Source of the DNA: Candidatus Desulforudis audaxviator MP104C
GTDB lineage: Bacteria > Bacillota > Desulfotomaculia > Desulfotomaculales > Desulforudaceae
Length of the DNA: 64,000 nucleotides
Reading direction: 5' to 3'
NCBI RefSeq assembly: GCF_000018425.1
Contig: NC_010424.1
Span: 62,001 to 126,000 of the forward strand
The translations under genes and the position numbers were made by a program. The notes below the pieces were generated by a model. The model was not told the origin of the DNA. It worked only from the letters and a program-made list of their open reading frames with translations, and did not search any database. Every line of letters starts with the position of its first letter. The first letter of the stretch is position 1. Of this stretch, positions 51,023-59,917 are shown piece after piece.

Positions 51023-51577
51023 ATGCCAAGGGGAGAGTTTCTTTTCGTCCCGTACTACACGGTGAACACGTTAACCGGAACAAAGGCCGCCCAGGTTGTT
51101 TCCGACCCGGTCGAGGCGGCCGAGATTATCGACCGGGCCAGGAACCCGTTATACATTCTGGGGCCGGAGGCAATCACCGCCGCAGTCGGGGAAAAGCTTC
51201 TTCTCGAATACGTTTTGGAGATCGTCAAGGCAAGCAGTATTCTTACCTGCGCCACGGCGCACGTGAAGAAAAAAATGCTGGAATTCGGGAAAAAGCCCGA
51301 CTGTGTTTATGACATTATCGAAATCATCCACTTTCTGAAAATGCCGGACTGGCAGGGGGTTAGGGGACGCGGTCCGCACGACCTGGTCCTCTTCACCGGC
51401 ATCAGGTGCGATCTGGCCGAACGCGGCCTGGCCACCTTAAAACACTTTGCGCCTCATTTGAAAACCTTCGCGGTTTGCAGACGCGGCCACCCCAATGCGG
51501 ATTACACCACGCCGGTAATCCCGAGAATGGAAAAGTGGCGGGATTACCTGGAGGAGATCATAAAAGGTCTTTATTGA
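51023..51577 (+). CDS. cdhB: ACDS epsilon subunit
   Basis: The 184-residue protein matches the CdhB family: RNPLYILGPEA near residue 40, a Rossmann-like fold, and GVRGRGPHDLVLFTGIRC near 115-135. CdhB binds CdhA as an alpha2-epsilon2 complex and is found with archaeal-type enzymes only, which confirms the type of this operon. ATG 51023, behind GAGGGGAGGG, is preferred over 51002. Confidence 0.88.
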   Translation: MPRGEFLFVPYYTVNTLTGTKAAQVVSDPVEAAEIIDRARNPLYILGPEAITAAVGEKLLLEYVLEIVKASSILTCATAHVKKKMLEFGKKPDCVYDIIEIIHFLKMPDWQGVRGRGPHDLVLFTGIRCDLAERGLATLKHFAPHLKTFAVCRRGHPNADYTTPVIPRMEKWRDYLEEIIKGLY

Positions 51578-51621
51578 GAAGCAGGGGATTCCCGGCTGAC
51601 AAGCAGTGAAGGGGTGAGCGA

Positions 51622-52377
51622 ATGAAACTGGCTGTTTCGGGGAAGGGCGGGGTGGGAAAAACAACCATTGCCGCCGCGCTGGTAAAATCCTTTGCCCGCA
51701 CCCACCGGCTGGTCTACGCGATAGACGGGGACCCGGACGCCTGCCTGGCCGCGGCCATCGGCATTCCCGAAGAGGTTGCCGCCCGGCTTAAGCCGGTTGC
51801 CGAAATGAAAGAATTGATCAGGGCCAGGAGTGGCAGCGGACCCATTTATCGCTTAAACCCCCGGGTGGACGACGTGGTTGAAAACTATGCCCACCGTCTT
51901 GGCAACATCCGGTTTCTGCGCCTGGGGGAGGTAAAAAAAGGAGACTCCGAATGTTACTGCCGGGAAAACACCTTCTTGCGGGCGCTGGTCTCCTCCCTGC
52001 TTTTAGAGCGGGGTGAAGTGGTCATTATGGACATGGGGGCGGGCATCGAGCACCTGGCCCGCGGCACCGCCGGAGGCGTGGACCTGATGCTGGTGGTGGT
52101 GGAACCGACCCGGAACAGCATCAACACCGCCCGTCATATTTGGAAAATGGCTGAAGATCTAGGGATAAAGAAAATAAGGAGCATCGGCAATAAAATTCGC
52201 TCGGAAAAGGAACGAAAATTCATTGCCGGCAGCTTCCGGAACGGAGAATTGGCCGGCTTTGTTGGATACGATGAAAGCATTTGGGAAAGCGCCATGATGG
52301 AAGAGATGACTCCACAAGCCGGAGGGAGGCTGCAGTCCGAGGTGGAGATGCTCAAGAAGAAAATCTTATTCTTGTAA
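51622..52377 (+). CDS. cooC: CO dehydrogenase maturation ATPase CooC
   Basis: The 251-residue P-loop ATPase begins SGKGGVGKTTIAAAL (deviant Walker A, residues about 6-20) and carries a Cys-x-Cys pair in ECYCREN (about 112), the metal-binding site of CooC dimers. MDMGAGIEHL is the switch region. CooC inserts nickel into the C-cluster of the CO dehydrogenase encoded just upstream. Confidence 0.93.
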   Translation: MKLAVSGKGGVGKTTIAAALVKSFARTHRLVYAIDGDPDACLAAAIGIPEEVAARLKPVAEMKELIRARSGSGPIYRLNPRVDDVVENYAHRLGNIRFLRLGEVKKGDSECYCRENTFLRALVSSLLLERGEVVIMDMGAGIEHLARGTAGGVDLMLVVVEPTRNSINTARHIWKMAEDLGIKKIRSIGNKIRSEKERKFIAGSFRNGELAGFVGYDESIWESAMMEEMTPQAGGRLQSEVEMLKKKILFL

Positions 52378-52409
52378 AAAGACTTCAGGCAAAGCGGGTG
52401 AGGAGAAAT

Positions 52410-53543
52410 TTGCGCCTATTACTGATTATCCAGGGCGATTACGGCCGCCGGTACGTCGAGGCGATGACCCAATACGCCCCGTTTGGATGGGAGGTAAACC
52501 ACTACGTTTTCCCGGAAAAGCTCTCCATCGGGATTGACGATTCGTTGGAGGACTTTTTGCCTCCCAGCCTGCCGGGAGGCGATCTCTTGCTGATGCTTCA
52601 GGAGGATCCGGTGGTGGCGGAGATGGCTCCCTATCTGGCTGAAATGGCAGGGGTCAAGGCGGTGCTCGCACCCATTGAGAACAAGGCTTACCTTCCTTCC
52701 GGGCTGGCCAAGCAGATCAAGAAAAAATTAGCCGAAAGAGATATTGCGATGGTGCATCCGCTGGTTTTCTGCGCCCTTGCCGAGGAGGATAGCGCCAACC
52801 CCTATATCCAGGCCTTCGCCCGCCACTTCGGCCGGCCGAAAGTGGAGATCGCTCTGGATAAAGACAAGATCGCCGAGGTGAAGGTCCTGCGGGATGCGCC
52901 CTGCGGCAACACCAGATACGTGGCCAAGAACTTGGTGGGAGTACACGTCAAGGACGCTGTGGAGCAGGCCGGACTTCTTCACCATGCCTACCCCTGCGTG
53001 GCGACTATGACCCATGATCAGGAGATTGGGGATACCCTGATGCACCAGGCGGGGCTGATGACAAAAACGGCGGTGGAAGAAGCCTTGAAGGAAGATATCG
53101 AGGCGGGACTGAAGAGTGCCTTCTCCTTTTACAAAGGGCATCGAAGCGAGCTGGTTCCCATTCTCCAAGACGCCCAGGAGGTGTTCGGCTACCTGCCCGA
53201 GACGGCCATGCTGGAGATTGCCCGTTTCCTCCGGTTGCCCGAAAGCCACGTTTACGGGGTGGCTACCTTTTACGACCAGTTTCATTTCATCCGGCGCGGC
53301 AGGAACCAGATCAAGGTGTGCTGCGGTACCGCCTGCCACGTAAAGGGAGCCGACCGGGTGCTGGAAGAGTTTGAACGGCAACTGGGCGTCGGCCACGGAG
53401 AAACCACTCCGGATTACGAGTACAGCTTGGAACGAGTGGCTTGTGTCGGCGCGTGCGCCCTGGCGCCGGTGGTCGTTATGGGCAAGGAGGTGTACGGGCA
53501 GATGACGCCTGGAAGAGCAAGAAGCGTGTTGGGTAAAGAATGA
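52410..53543 (+). CDS. DUF166-NuoE fusion protein
   Basis: The 377-residue protein joins two unrelated domains. Residues about 1-215 match DUF166, an archaeal-centred family of unknown role, with LLLIIQGDYGRRY, LRDAPCGNTRYVAKNL, HHAYPC and GDTLMHQAGL. Residues about 223-377 are a NuoE/24-kDa thioredoxin-like 2Fe-2S subunit: FGYLPETAML, CCGTACHVKGA and ACVGACALAP supply four cysteines. TTG 52410, after AGGAG, gives the DUF166 N-terminus; GTG 52398 is possible. NuoF-like follows at 40 bases. Confidence 0.85.
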   Translation: MRLLLIIQGDYGRRYVEAMTQYAPFGWEVNHYVFPEKLSIGIDDSLEDFLPPSLPGGDLLLMLQEDPVVAEMAPYLAEMAGVKAVLAPIENKAYLPSGLAKQIKKKLAERDIAMVHPLVFCALAEEDSANPYIQAFARHFGRPKVEIALDKDKIAEVKVLRDAPCGNTRYVAKNLVGVHVKDAVEQAGLLHHAYPCVATMTHDQEIGDTLMHQAGLMTKTAVEEALKEDIEAGLKSAFSFYKGHRSELVPILQDAQEVFGYLPETAMLEIARFLRLPESHVYGVATFYDQFHFIRRGRNQIKVCCGTACHVKGADRVLEEFERQLGVGHGETTPDYEYSLERVACVGACALAPVVVMGKEVYGQMTPGRARSVLGKE

Positions 53544-53583
53544 GCGCGCTTTGCTTGCCCGATGACCTTTTAGGAGGCGGAGA

Positions 53584-55554
53584 ATGATGCTGCAGGTCGA
53601 CTCCCCGGCCCGGCTGGCGGAGGTTCGAAAAGTCTGCGAAAGCGCTTTCGCGCGACAAAAATCCCGGTTTTTGGTCTGTGCCGGCACCGGTTGCGTTCTT
53701 GGCGGCGCCCTGGAAGTTTACCAGGAGTTTGTGCGCTTGCTTAAGGAAAGAGGCTGTCCGACCAGCGTGGAACTGCTTTTTGAAGGCCGGGAAACGGATG
53801 CCGGCGCCGCCTACAGCGGCTGCCATGGTTTTTGCCAGTTAGGCCCCCTGGTGCGGTTTGAACCGAAGGGTATTTTTTACACGCAGGTAACGGCGGCCGA
53901 CGTTCCAGAAATCATCACCACCGCGCTGGATAAGAATACGGTGGTGGAGCGCCTGCTTTACCAGAACCCGGACGGGAGCAAAAGCCTACGGGAAGAGGAC
54001 GTGCCTTTTTACCGCCACCAGCAAAGGGTGGTCCTTGCCTACTGCGGCCTGATCAACCCGGAAGACATCCGCGAGTACTTTGCCATCGGCGGATACCAGG
54101 CGTTGGCCGACGTGCTCACCCGGTACACCCCGGAAGAAGTAATCGACGCCGTCACCCGTTCGGGCCTGCGCGGCAGAGGCGGGGCCGGTTTCCCCACCGG
54201 GAGAAAGTGGGCGGCCGCCCGCCGGGCCGAAGGGGAACCGAAGTACGTGGTCTGCAACGGCGACGAAGGAGACCCGGGTGCCTTTATGGACCGTTCCGTC
54301 CTGGAGGGAGATCCCCACTCGGTTCTGGAGGGTATGACCATTGCCGCCTATGCCGTCGGCGCCGGCCACGGTTATATCTACGTCCGTGCGGAATACCCGC
54401 TGGCGGTGGAACGCTTAAAAATCGCCATTGCGCAGGCCAGGCAACACCGGGTGCTGGGACAGGACATTATGGGCACCGGATTCAACTTCGACATCGAGAT
54501 CTTCCGGGGCGCCGGCGCCTTTGTCTGCGGCGAATCGACGGCTCTGGTCCGCTCCCTCGAAGGCTTCCGGGGAATGCCCAAAGCGATGCCCAGGCCCCGC
54601 ACAACCGAAGAAGGCATCGGCGGCAAGCCCACGCTGCTGAATAACGTCAAATCATTCGCCTACGTGCCCCAGATTATCACCAGGGGTCCGGAGTGGTTTG
54701 CTTCCATGGGAACCGAAACCAGCAAGGGAACAGCTGTTTTTGCCCTAACCGGAAAGGCCAAAAACACCGGCCTGATCGAGGTCCCCATGGGAATAACGCT
54801 GCGGGAAATAATTTTCAACATCGGCGGCGGAACGTCCACCGGCCAGGAGTTCAAGGCCGTGCAAACGGGCGGTCCTTCCGGCGGCTGTCTGCCCAAAGAA
54901 CTGCTGGATATGCCGGTGGACTTCGACTCCCTGACGAGCGCGGGATCCATGATGGGCTCAGGCGGCATGGTGGTCATGGACCAGGATACCTGCATGGTGG
55001 ACGTGGCCAGGTATTTTCTGGAGTTCACTGTCAACGAATCCTGCGGCCAGTGTACACCCTGTAGGGTAGGTACTTACCAGATGCTTAAAATTCTGGAAGA
55101 TATCACCCAGGGACGCGGCAAACCAACCGACCTCTCCTTGTTAGAAGACATAGGAAAGGCAATTATTGCCGGTTCCATCTGCGGCCTGGGCCAAACCGCC
55201 CCCAACCCGGTGTTGAGCACGCTGCGCTACTTCCGTTCAGAATACGAAGCGCACATCGGTGAAAAAAGTTGCCCTGCGCTGTACTGTAAGGAATTAATTG
55301 CCTACTGGATTGATCCTGACAAATGCGCCGAACCCTGTCGACTCTGTTTGGAAAATTGCCCTATGGAAGCAATCGTCGGCAAATGGAGGGCTACGCCGGT
55401 GATTATTCAGGAAAAGTGCATCAAGTGCGGCGGGTGTTTTGACGTGTGCCCGGATAAATACAGAGCGGTAAGAAAGGTCACCGGACCGGAAAGGTTAAAC
55501 CTCCTTGAGAGGGGCTTGCCGGCAAGGGGGAGGAATGGAAATGGAGGCGGTTGA
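53584..55554 (+). CDS. NuoF-like NAD(P)H-binding flavoprotein with terminal ferredoxin
   Basis: The 656-residue protein has an N-terminal thioredoxin-like 2Fe-2S domain (VCAGTGC, GCHGFCQLGP, about residues 30-95), the NADH/FMN domain (GLRGRGGAGFPTGRKW near 194, CNGDEGDPGAFMDR), the 4Fe-4S site CGQCTPCRVGT (about 485), and a C-terminal ferredoxin pair (CRLCLENCPMEA, CIKCGGCFDVCP, about 585-625). This is the HydB/HndC/FdhB layout of NAD-linked hydrogenases and formate dehydrogenases. It overlaps the next gene by 14 bases. Confidence 0.92.
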   Translation: MMLQVDSPARLAEVRKVCESAFARQKSRFLVCAGTGCVLGGALEVYQEFVRLLKERGCPTSVELLFEGRETDAGAAYSGCHGFCQLGPLVRFEPKGIFYTQVTAADVPEIITTALDKNTVVERLLYQNPDGSKSLREEDVPFYRHQQRVVLAYCGLINPEDIREYFAIGGYQALADVLTRYTPEEVIDAVTRSGLRGRGGAGFPTGRKWAAARRAEGEPKYVVCNGDEGDPGAFMDRSVLEGDPHSVLEGMTIAAYAVGAGHGYIYVRAEYPLAVERLKIAIAQARQHRVLGQDIMGTGFNFDIEIFRGAGAFVCGESTALVRSLEGFRGMPKAMPRPRTTEEGIGGKPTLLNNVKSFAYVPQIITRGPEWFASMGTETSKGTAVFALTGKAKNTGLIEVPMGITLREIIFNIGGGTSTGQEFKAVQTGGPSGGCLPKELLDMPVDFDSLTSAGSMMGSGGMVVMDQDTCMVDVARYFLEFTVNESCGQCTPCRVGTYQMLKILEDITQGRGKPTDLSLLEDIGKAIIAGSICGLGQTAPNPVLSTLRYFRSEYEAHIGEKSCPALYCKELIAYWIDPDKCAEPCRLCLENCPMEAIVGKWRATPVIIQEKCIKCGGCFDVCPDKYRAVRKVTGPERLNLLERGLPARGRNGNGGG

Positions 55555-58531
55555 ATTCACCATTAACGGCCTGCCCGTCAGGGTCCCCGGAAAAGGGGCG
55601 ACCATACTGGAAGCAGCTTTAAGAAACGGCATATATATTCCGCATCTCTGCCACCACCCCGACTTAAAACCGGCCGGCTTGTGCCGGGTGTGCATGGTCG
55701 AGGCCGACGGAAAAATGGTGGCTGCCTGCCGCACGCCGGTCGCCGACGGGATGAAGGTCGCAACCGGGAGCCCGAACCTGGACCAGTACCGCCGGTACAT
55801 AGTGGGGGTCATCCTGGCCGAACACGAGTCGGACTGCCTTACCTGCGGGAAGAACCTGAACTGCAAACTTCAGGAGGTAGCCCGCTACGCAAACCTTGAA
55901 CCCACCAAGTTCAAGGAGCTAAGGCCGGTCAAGCCGGGGAAGCCCCTGGACGACACGCACCCGTGGATCGTAAGAAACCACAACAAGTGCATTTTATGCG
56001 GTATCTGCGTACGGACGTGCCGCGAGATCGCTCAGGTGAACGCCATCGACTTTGCCTTCCGGGGCCGCGCTACCACCATCAGCACCTTCGGAAACAAGCC
56101 CCTGCACGAGTCAAACTGCGTCTCCTGCGGCGAGTGCGTGGCCCGCTGTCCAGTGGGAGCCCTTTTGCCTAAAGTGTCGGCCGAGCCGGCCCGGGAGGCC
56201 GCCCTCATCCCACCCCAGGTGGTCCGGGAGTGTGAGCGCCGCCCGGAAACGCCCCCTTCCCTTTTCATGCTGAAAGAAAAGGGAGCAGTTGCAGAGAAGA
56301 TCACCCTTACCATTGACGGCCTGGAGGCAAGCGTGGAAAAAGGGGCCACCGTTTTGGAGGCCGCGCAAAAGGCGGGCATCTATATTCCCTTCCTGTGCTT
56401 TCACCCCGAACTCACGGGTTCCGGCGGATGCCGGGTCTGCGCGGTGGAAATTGACGGCAAGGTTGTGCCTTCGTGCACTACCCGGGCCAGGGAAGGGATG
56501 GTCGTGCGGACCAGTTCTCCGCAGGCCCGGGAAGCGCAGGCGGCGGCGGTGAAAAGAATCCTGGCCGGCCATAACGGGGACTGCCTGAACTGCGCGAAAA
56601 ACGGCCGGTGCAAACTGCAGGAGGTAGTCGGCTACACCGGGGTTTACCAGGAAATGGCGGGCACCCCCGCCCCCTTTGCGGAAGTGGACGAGAGCAATCC
56701 GTACTTTGTTCTCGACCGTTCCCGCTGCGTCGCCTGCGGCATCTGCCTCCGCACGTGCCGGCAGGTCAACGGCGCGGACGCGCTGGAATTCAAACGCGTG
56801 GACAACCACCGGGTGGTGGTCCCCCGGCAGGGAGGCAGTCTGGCCGAGTCAGCCTGCGAGTCCTGCGGCGAATGCGTGGCCCGCTGCCCGGTGGGGGCCC
56901 TTTTGCCCAAGGAGCTGCAGCAGCCCGGCCGGGAGGTGGAAACAGTGTGCACCGAGTGCGGGATCGGCTGCGGCGTATATTTCGGCGCCAGAGGCGGCAG
57001 GCTGGTCAGCGCCCGCCAAAACCTCAGCCACAAAACGAGCAAAGGGCGCCTCTGCGGGAAAGGCCGGTTCGGCTGGGGTGTGCTCAATCACCCCGACCGT
57101 CTGAAAACCCCCTTAATCAAAAAAGACGGCCAGTTCGTTGAAGCCGGCTGGGAAGAAGCACTCGGCCTGGCGGCCGGCGGGTTTTCCCGGTACAAAGGGG
57201 GAGGGGCTGTGGTTCTATACAGCCCCCGGGTCACCAACGAAGAAATCTACCTGGCCTTGAAGTTTGCCCGGGCGGTGCTGGGAACGAGCAACATTGCCGA
57301 CGCCGAGTCGTTTGCGAGCCGCGCCGGTTTATTGGACGGTCTGGGCACAACCGTGGGCAGCAACGCCATGACCATTCCGGTCAGGCAAATTGAAAGGGCG
57401 GCCGGTCATTTTGTGATTAGTTCCAGTCCCACTGAATCTCATCCGATCATCGGATTTGAAATTCGCAAATCGGTTAACAAGGGGGCGAAACTGATCATTG
57501 CCGACTCCCGGGAAATACCCCTGTCCCGGTTGCCCCACATTCGCCTTGCGCTTCGCCCGAGCACGGAGCTTGCTCTGCTGCTGGGTATGGCCAGGGCTAT
57601 TCTGGACGAAAAGCTCCACGACGAAGGGTTTATCCGGGAGAGGACCACTAATTTTGACGCTTTCCAAAAATCCCTGGCCGATTTCACCGTAGAGAAAGCA
57701 GCGGAAATCACCGGTGTTCCCGGCGCGCAGATCCGGGAAGCGGCGCGGGTGTACGCCACCAGCAAACCGGCCCTCCTCTTCTGGTCCGAAGAAATCGCGC
57801 AACACCCAACGGGCCAGGACAGCGTCCGGGTGCTGGCCCAGCTGGCTTTAATGACCGGCAACTACGGCAAGCCGGGCGCGGGTTTCGTGCCTCTGATCGG
57901 CCGGAGCAACTTCCAGGGCGCTCTTGATCTGGACGTTACCCATCCCTGGTCTTTGGTCAGCAAAGAAAAAGTTGCCGATGCGTGGGGGTGCGCCGTCCCC
58001 GAACCCGCCGGGTCGGCAGAGAACAAAGCGAAGGCCTGGTACATTATCGGTGCCGACCCGGTGACCAAAGCGGCAGATGCGGATAGCGTGCGCAAGGCCC
58101 TTTCAGAAGCCCCCTTCGTGGTGGTCCAGGACACGTTCCTCACCGAAACGGCAAAGCTGGCGCAGGTGGTGCTCCCCACGGCCGGTTTTGCGGAAAAGGA
58201 GGGGACCTTCACGGCGGTGGACCGCCTCGTTCAGCGTGTCCGCCAGGTAGCGGAACCGCCCGGGGCAGCCAAGCCAGACTGGTGGATTATCTGCGAAATT
58301 GCCCACCGCATGGAAGCCGAAGGATTCGCCTACAACCATCCCTCCCAAATCATGGAGGAAATATCGTCCAACTACCCGGCCTATGCAGGGATCAGCTACG
58401 ACCGGCTCGACCCGGAGGGGTTGCGCTGGCCTTGCCCCGACAAAGAACACCCGGGGACGGACGTGCTGCACGAAAGCGAATTTTTTGGCCTGGGCAAGGC
58501 TCAATTCCGGCCTCTGCAATACAAGCCGTAA
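55541..58531 (+). CDS. NuoG/FdhA-like subunit with two tandem ferredoxin arms
   Basis: The 996-residue protein has two complete NuoG-type arms (about 1-225 and 253-455). Each has a 2Fe-2S ferredoxin, a His-Cys 4Fe-4S site (HESDCLTC; HNGDCLNC) and a double 4Fe-4S ferredoxin (CGICVRTC/CGECVARC; CGICLRTC/CGECVARC). A molybdopterin-type region follows, starting CTECGIGCG near 470. Where formate dehydrogenases have Cys/Sec-His, this protein reads ESFASRAG (about 588), so no metal ligand is present. ATG 55541, 8 bases after GGGGGAGG, is chosen. Confidence 0.88.
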   Translation: MEAVEFTINGLPVRVPGKGATILEAALRNGIYIPHLCHHPDLKPAGLCRVCMVEADGKMVAACRTPVADGMKVATGSPNLDQYRRYIVGVILAEHESDCLTCGKNLNCKLQEVARYANLEPTKFKELRPVKPGKPLDDTHPWIVRNHNKCILCGICVRTCREIAQVNAIDFAFRGRATTISTFGNKPLHESNCVSCGECVARCPVGALLPKVSAEPAREAALIPPQVVRECERRPETPPSLFMLKEKGAVAEKITLTIDGLEASVEKGATVLEAAQKAGIYIPFLCFHPELTGSGGCRVCAVEIDGKVVPSCTTRAREGMVVRTSSPQAREAQAAAVKRILAGHNGDCLNCAKNGRCKLQEVVGYTGVYQEMAGTPAPFAEVDESNPYFVLDRSRCVACGICLRTCRQVNGADALEFKRVDNHRVVVPRQGGSLAESACESCGECVARCPVGALLPKELQQPGREVETVCTECGIGCGVYFGARGGRLVSARQNLSHKTSKGRLCGKGRFGWGVLNHPDRLKTPLIKKDGQFVEAGWEEALGLAAGGFSRYKGGGAVVLYSPRVTNEEIYLALKFARAVLGTSNIADAESFASRAGLLDGLGTTVGSNAMTIPVRQIERAAGHFVISSSPTESHPIIGFEIRKSVNKGAKLIIADSREIPLSRLPHIRLALRPSTELALLLGMARAILDEKLHDEGFIRERTTNFDAFQKSLADFTVEKAAEITGVPGAQIREAARVYATSKPALLFWSEEIAQHPTGQDSVRVLAQLALMTGNYGKPGAGFVPLIGRSNFQGALDLDVTHPWSLVSKEKVADAWGCAVPEPAGSAENKAKAWYIIGADPVTKAADADSVRKALSEAPFVVVQDTFLTETAKLAQVVLPTAGFAEKEGTFTAVDRLVQRVRQVAEPPGAAKPDWWIICEIAHRMEAEGFAYNHPSQIMEEISSNYPAYAGISYDRLDPEGLRWPCPDKEHPGTDVLHESEFFGLGKAQFRPLQYKP

Positions 58532-58550
58532 AAAGCACAGCTGCCGAGTC

Positions 58551-58627
58551 TATCCCCGCCTGACGGCTCATGAGCCAGCGATCTGGAGATCGGGGATACC
58601 CTCAAGGCACCAGGCGGAATTGATAAC
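58551..58627 (+). pseudogene. Decayed 3' fragment of a DUF166 gene
   Basis: About 59 of 77 aligned positions match 52989-53062 of the intact DUF166 domain (the part coding YPCVATM to HQAGLM), with three single-base indels that destroy the frame. It lies 40 bases before cdhC, outside any plausible gene. Differences include many codon first- and third-position changes, so it is a diverged copy, not a recent duplicate. Confidence 0.75.
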
Positions 58628-58666
58628 CTAAAGAAACCATTTTTCTTGTTGTAGGAGGAGAAAAAG

Positions 58667-59866
58667 ATGTTCCCGGTAGACGTTGGACCCCAGTACGAAG
58701 GCGAAAGCGTAAGAAAACACGACTTTTACGTTGAATTCGGAGGACCCCGGTGCGAATACAAAGGAGAACTGGTCACCTTAAGGTCGGTAAATGAGGTCGA
58801 GCACGAAAGAGTGGAAGTCATCGGCCCGGACATTAAAGACATGGCGGAGGGAACAACCTCACCCCTCTTTATCGGCGTAGAAGTGGCCGGAGAACAACTG
58901 GAGGTAGATATGGAACCCGTTTTCGAACGCCGTATCCACCAGTACTGCAATTACATCGAGGGTTTCTGGCACATGGCGCAAAGGGACCATATCTGGTTGC
59001 GACTGCACAAAGAAAGCCACAAAAAAGGACTGCGCTCTTTACAAGAGGTCGGTCAAATAATAATCATGCTTTTTACCAACGAACTGCCCATCATCGAAAA
59101 AATGCAGGTAACCTTCATAACCGACCCCGAAAAGGTGAAAGAGCATGTTTTAAAAGCGAGACCGGTTTATGACGCCAGGGATGAGCGCTTGAAGGGAATG
59201 ACCGAGGAAGGGGTGGAAGAATTCTACGGCTGTGTTCTCTGCCAGAGCTTCGCTCCCACCCACGTGTGCATCATCACTCCGGAGCGGATGTCCTTGTGCG
59301 GCGCCATCAGTTGGTTGGACGGGAGAGCATCCTCCAAGATCGACCCGGAAGGAGCAATCTTCGCCGTACCGAAAGGCGAACTCTTGGACCCCGAAAAGCA
59401 CATTTACAGCGGGGTCAACGAAATCGTGACACAAAGATCCTTGGGTCGGATTGCTGTTTGTTGCCTGCACAGCGCCCTGGAAAACCCCCACACCGCCTGC
59501 GGCTGCTTCCAGTCGATCTGCTTCTATATCCCGGAAGTGGACGGCTTCGGCATCGTACACCGCGACTTTGTCGGGGAAACGGTCATTGGTTCCCCCTTCT
59601 CCACCCTGGCCGCTGAGGTCAGCGGCGGCCAACAACGGGAAGGATACGTGGGAATGGCCATTTCCTACCTGAAGTCTCCCAAGTTTCTGATCACCGACGG
59701 AGGGTTACGGAGGGTGGTCTGGATGCCCAGCGCCATTAAAGAGTGGGTAAAAGAGGCCATCCCCGCCGACCTTTTCGATAAAATTGCTTCTGAAAAAGAG
59801 GTCAAAAACGTCGACGAACTGGTCGAGTTTCTTCAAGAAGCGGAACATCCCGTTATGAGTGGTTAG
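58667..59866 (+). CDS. cdhC: Acetyl-CoA synthase beta subunit, archaeal short type
   Basis: CdhC condenses methyl, CO and CoA at the nickel-iron A-cluster. The 399-residue protein has the A-cluster cysteines in FYGCVLCQSFAPTHVC (about residues 187-202) and MSLCGAISW, then CGCFQSICFYIPE near 278. It lacks the roughly 300-residue N-terminal CODH-interacting domain of bacterial AcsB, so it is the archaeal form. GTAGGAGG precedes ATG. Confidence 0.94.
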   Translation: MFPVDVGPQYEGESVRKHDFYVEFGGPRCEYKGELVTLRSVNEVEHERVEVIGPDIKDMAEGTTSPLFIGVEVAGEQLEVDMEPVFERRIHQYCNYIEGFWHMAQRDHIWLRLHKESHKKGLRSLQEVGQIIIMLFTNELPIIEKMQVTFITDPEKVKEHVLKARPVYDARDERLKGMTEEGVEEFYGCVLCQSFAPTHVCIITPERMSLCGAISWLDGRASSKIDPEGAIFAVPKGELLDPEKHIYSGVNEIVTQRSLGRIAVCCLHSALENPHTACGCFQSICFYIPEVDGFGIVHRDFVGETVIGSPFSTLAAEVSGGQQREGYVGMAISYLKSPKFLITDGGLRRVVWMPSAIKEWVKEAIPADLFDKIASEKEVKNVDELVEFLQEAEHPVMSG

Positions 59867-59917
59867 GCCTTTATGGTCTAATCTTGGGGTTGATCATGCT
59901 TTAAGGAGGGGGCGTAC

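Noticed and set aside
55541-58531. Second formate dehydrogenase catalytic subunit
   Set aside because: The Cys/Sec-His pair is missing; the protein is better read as a NuoG-like electron-transfer subunit.
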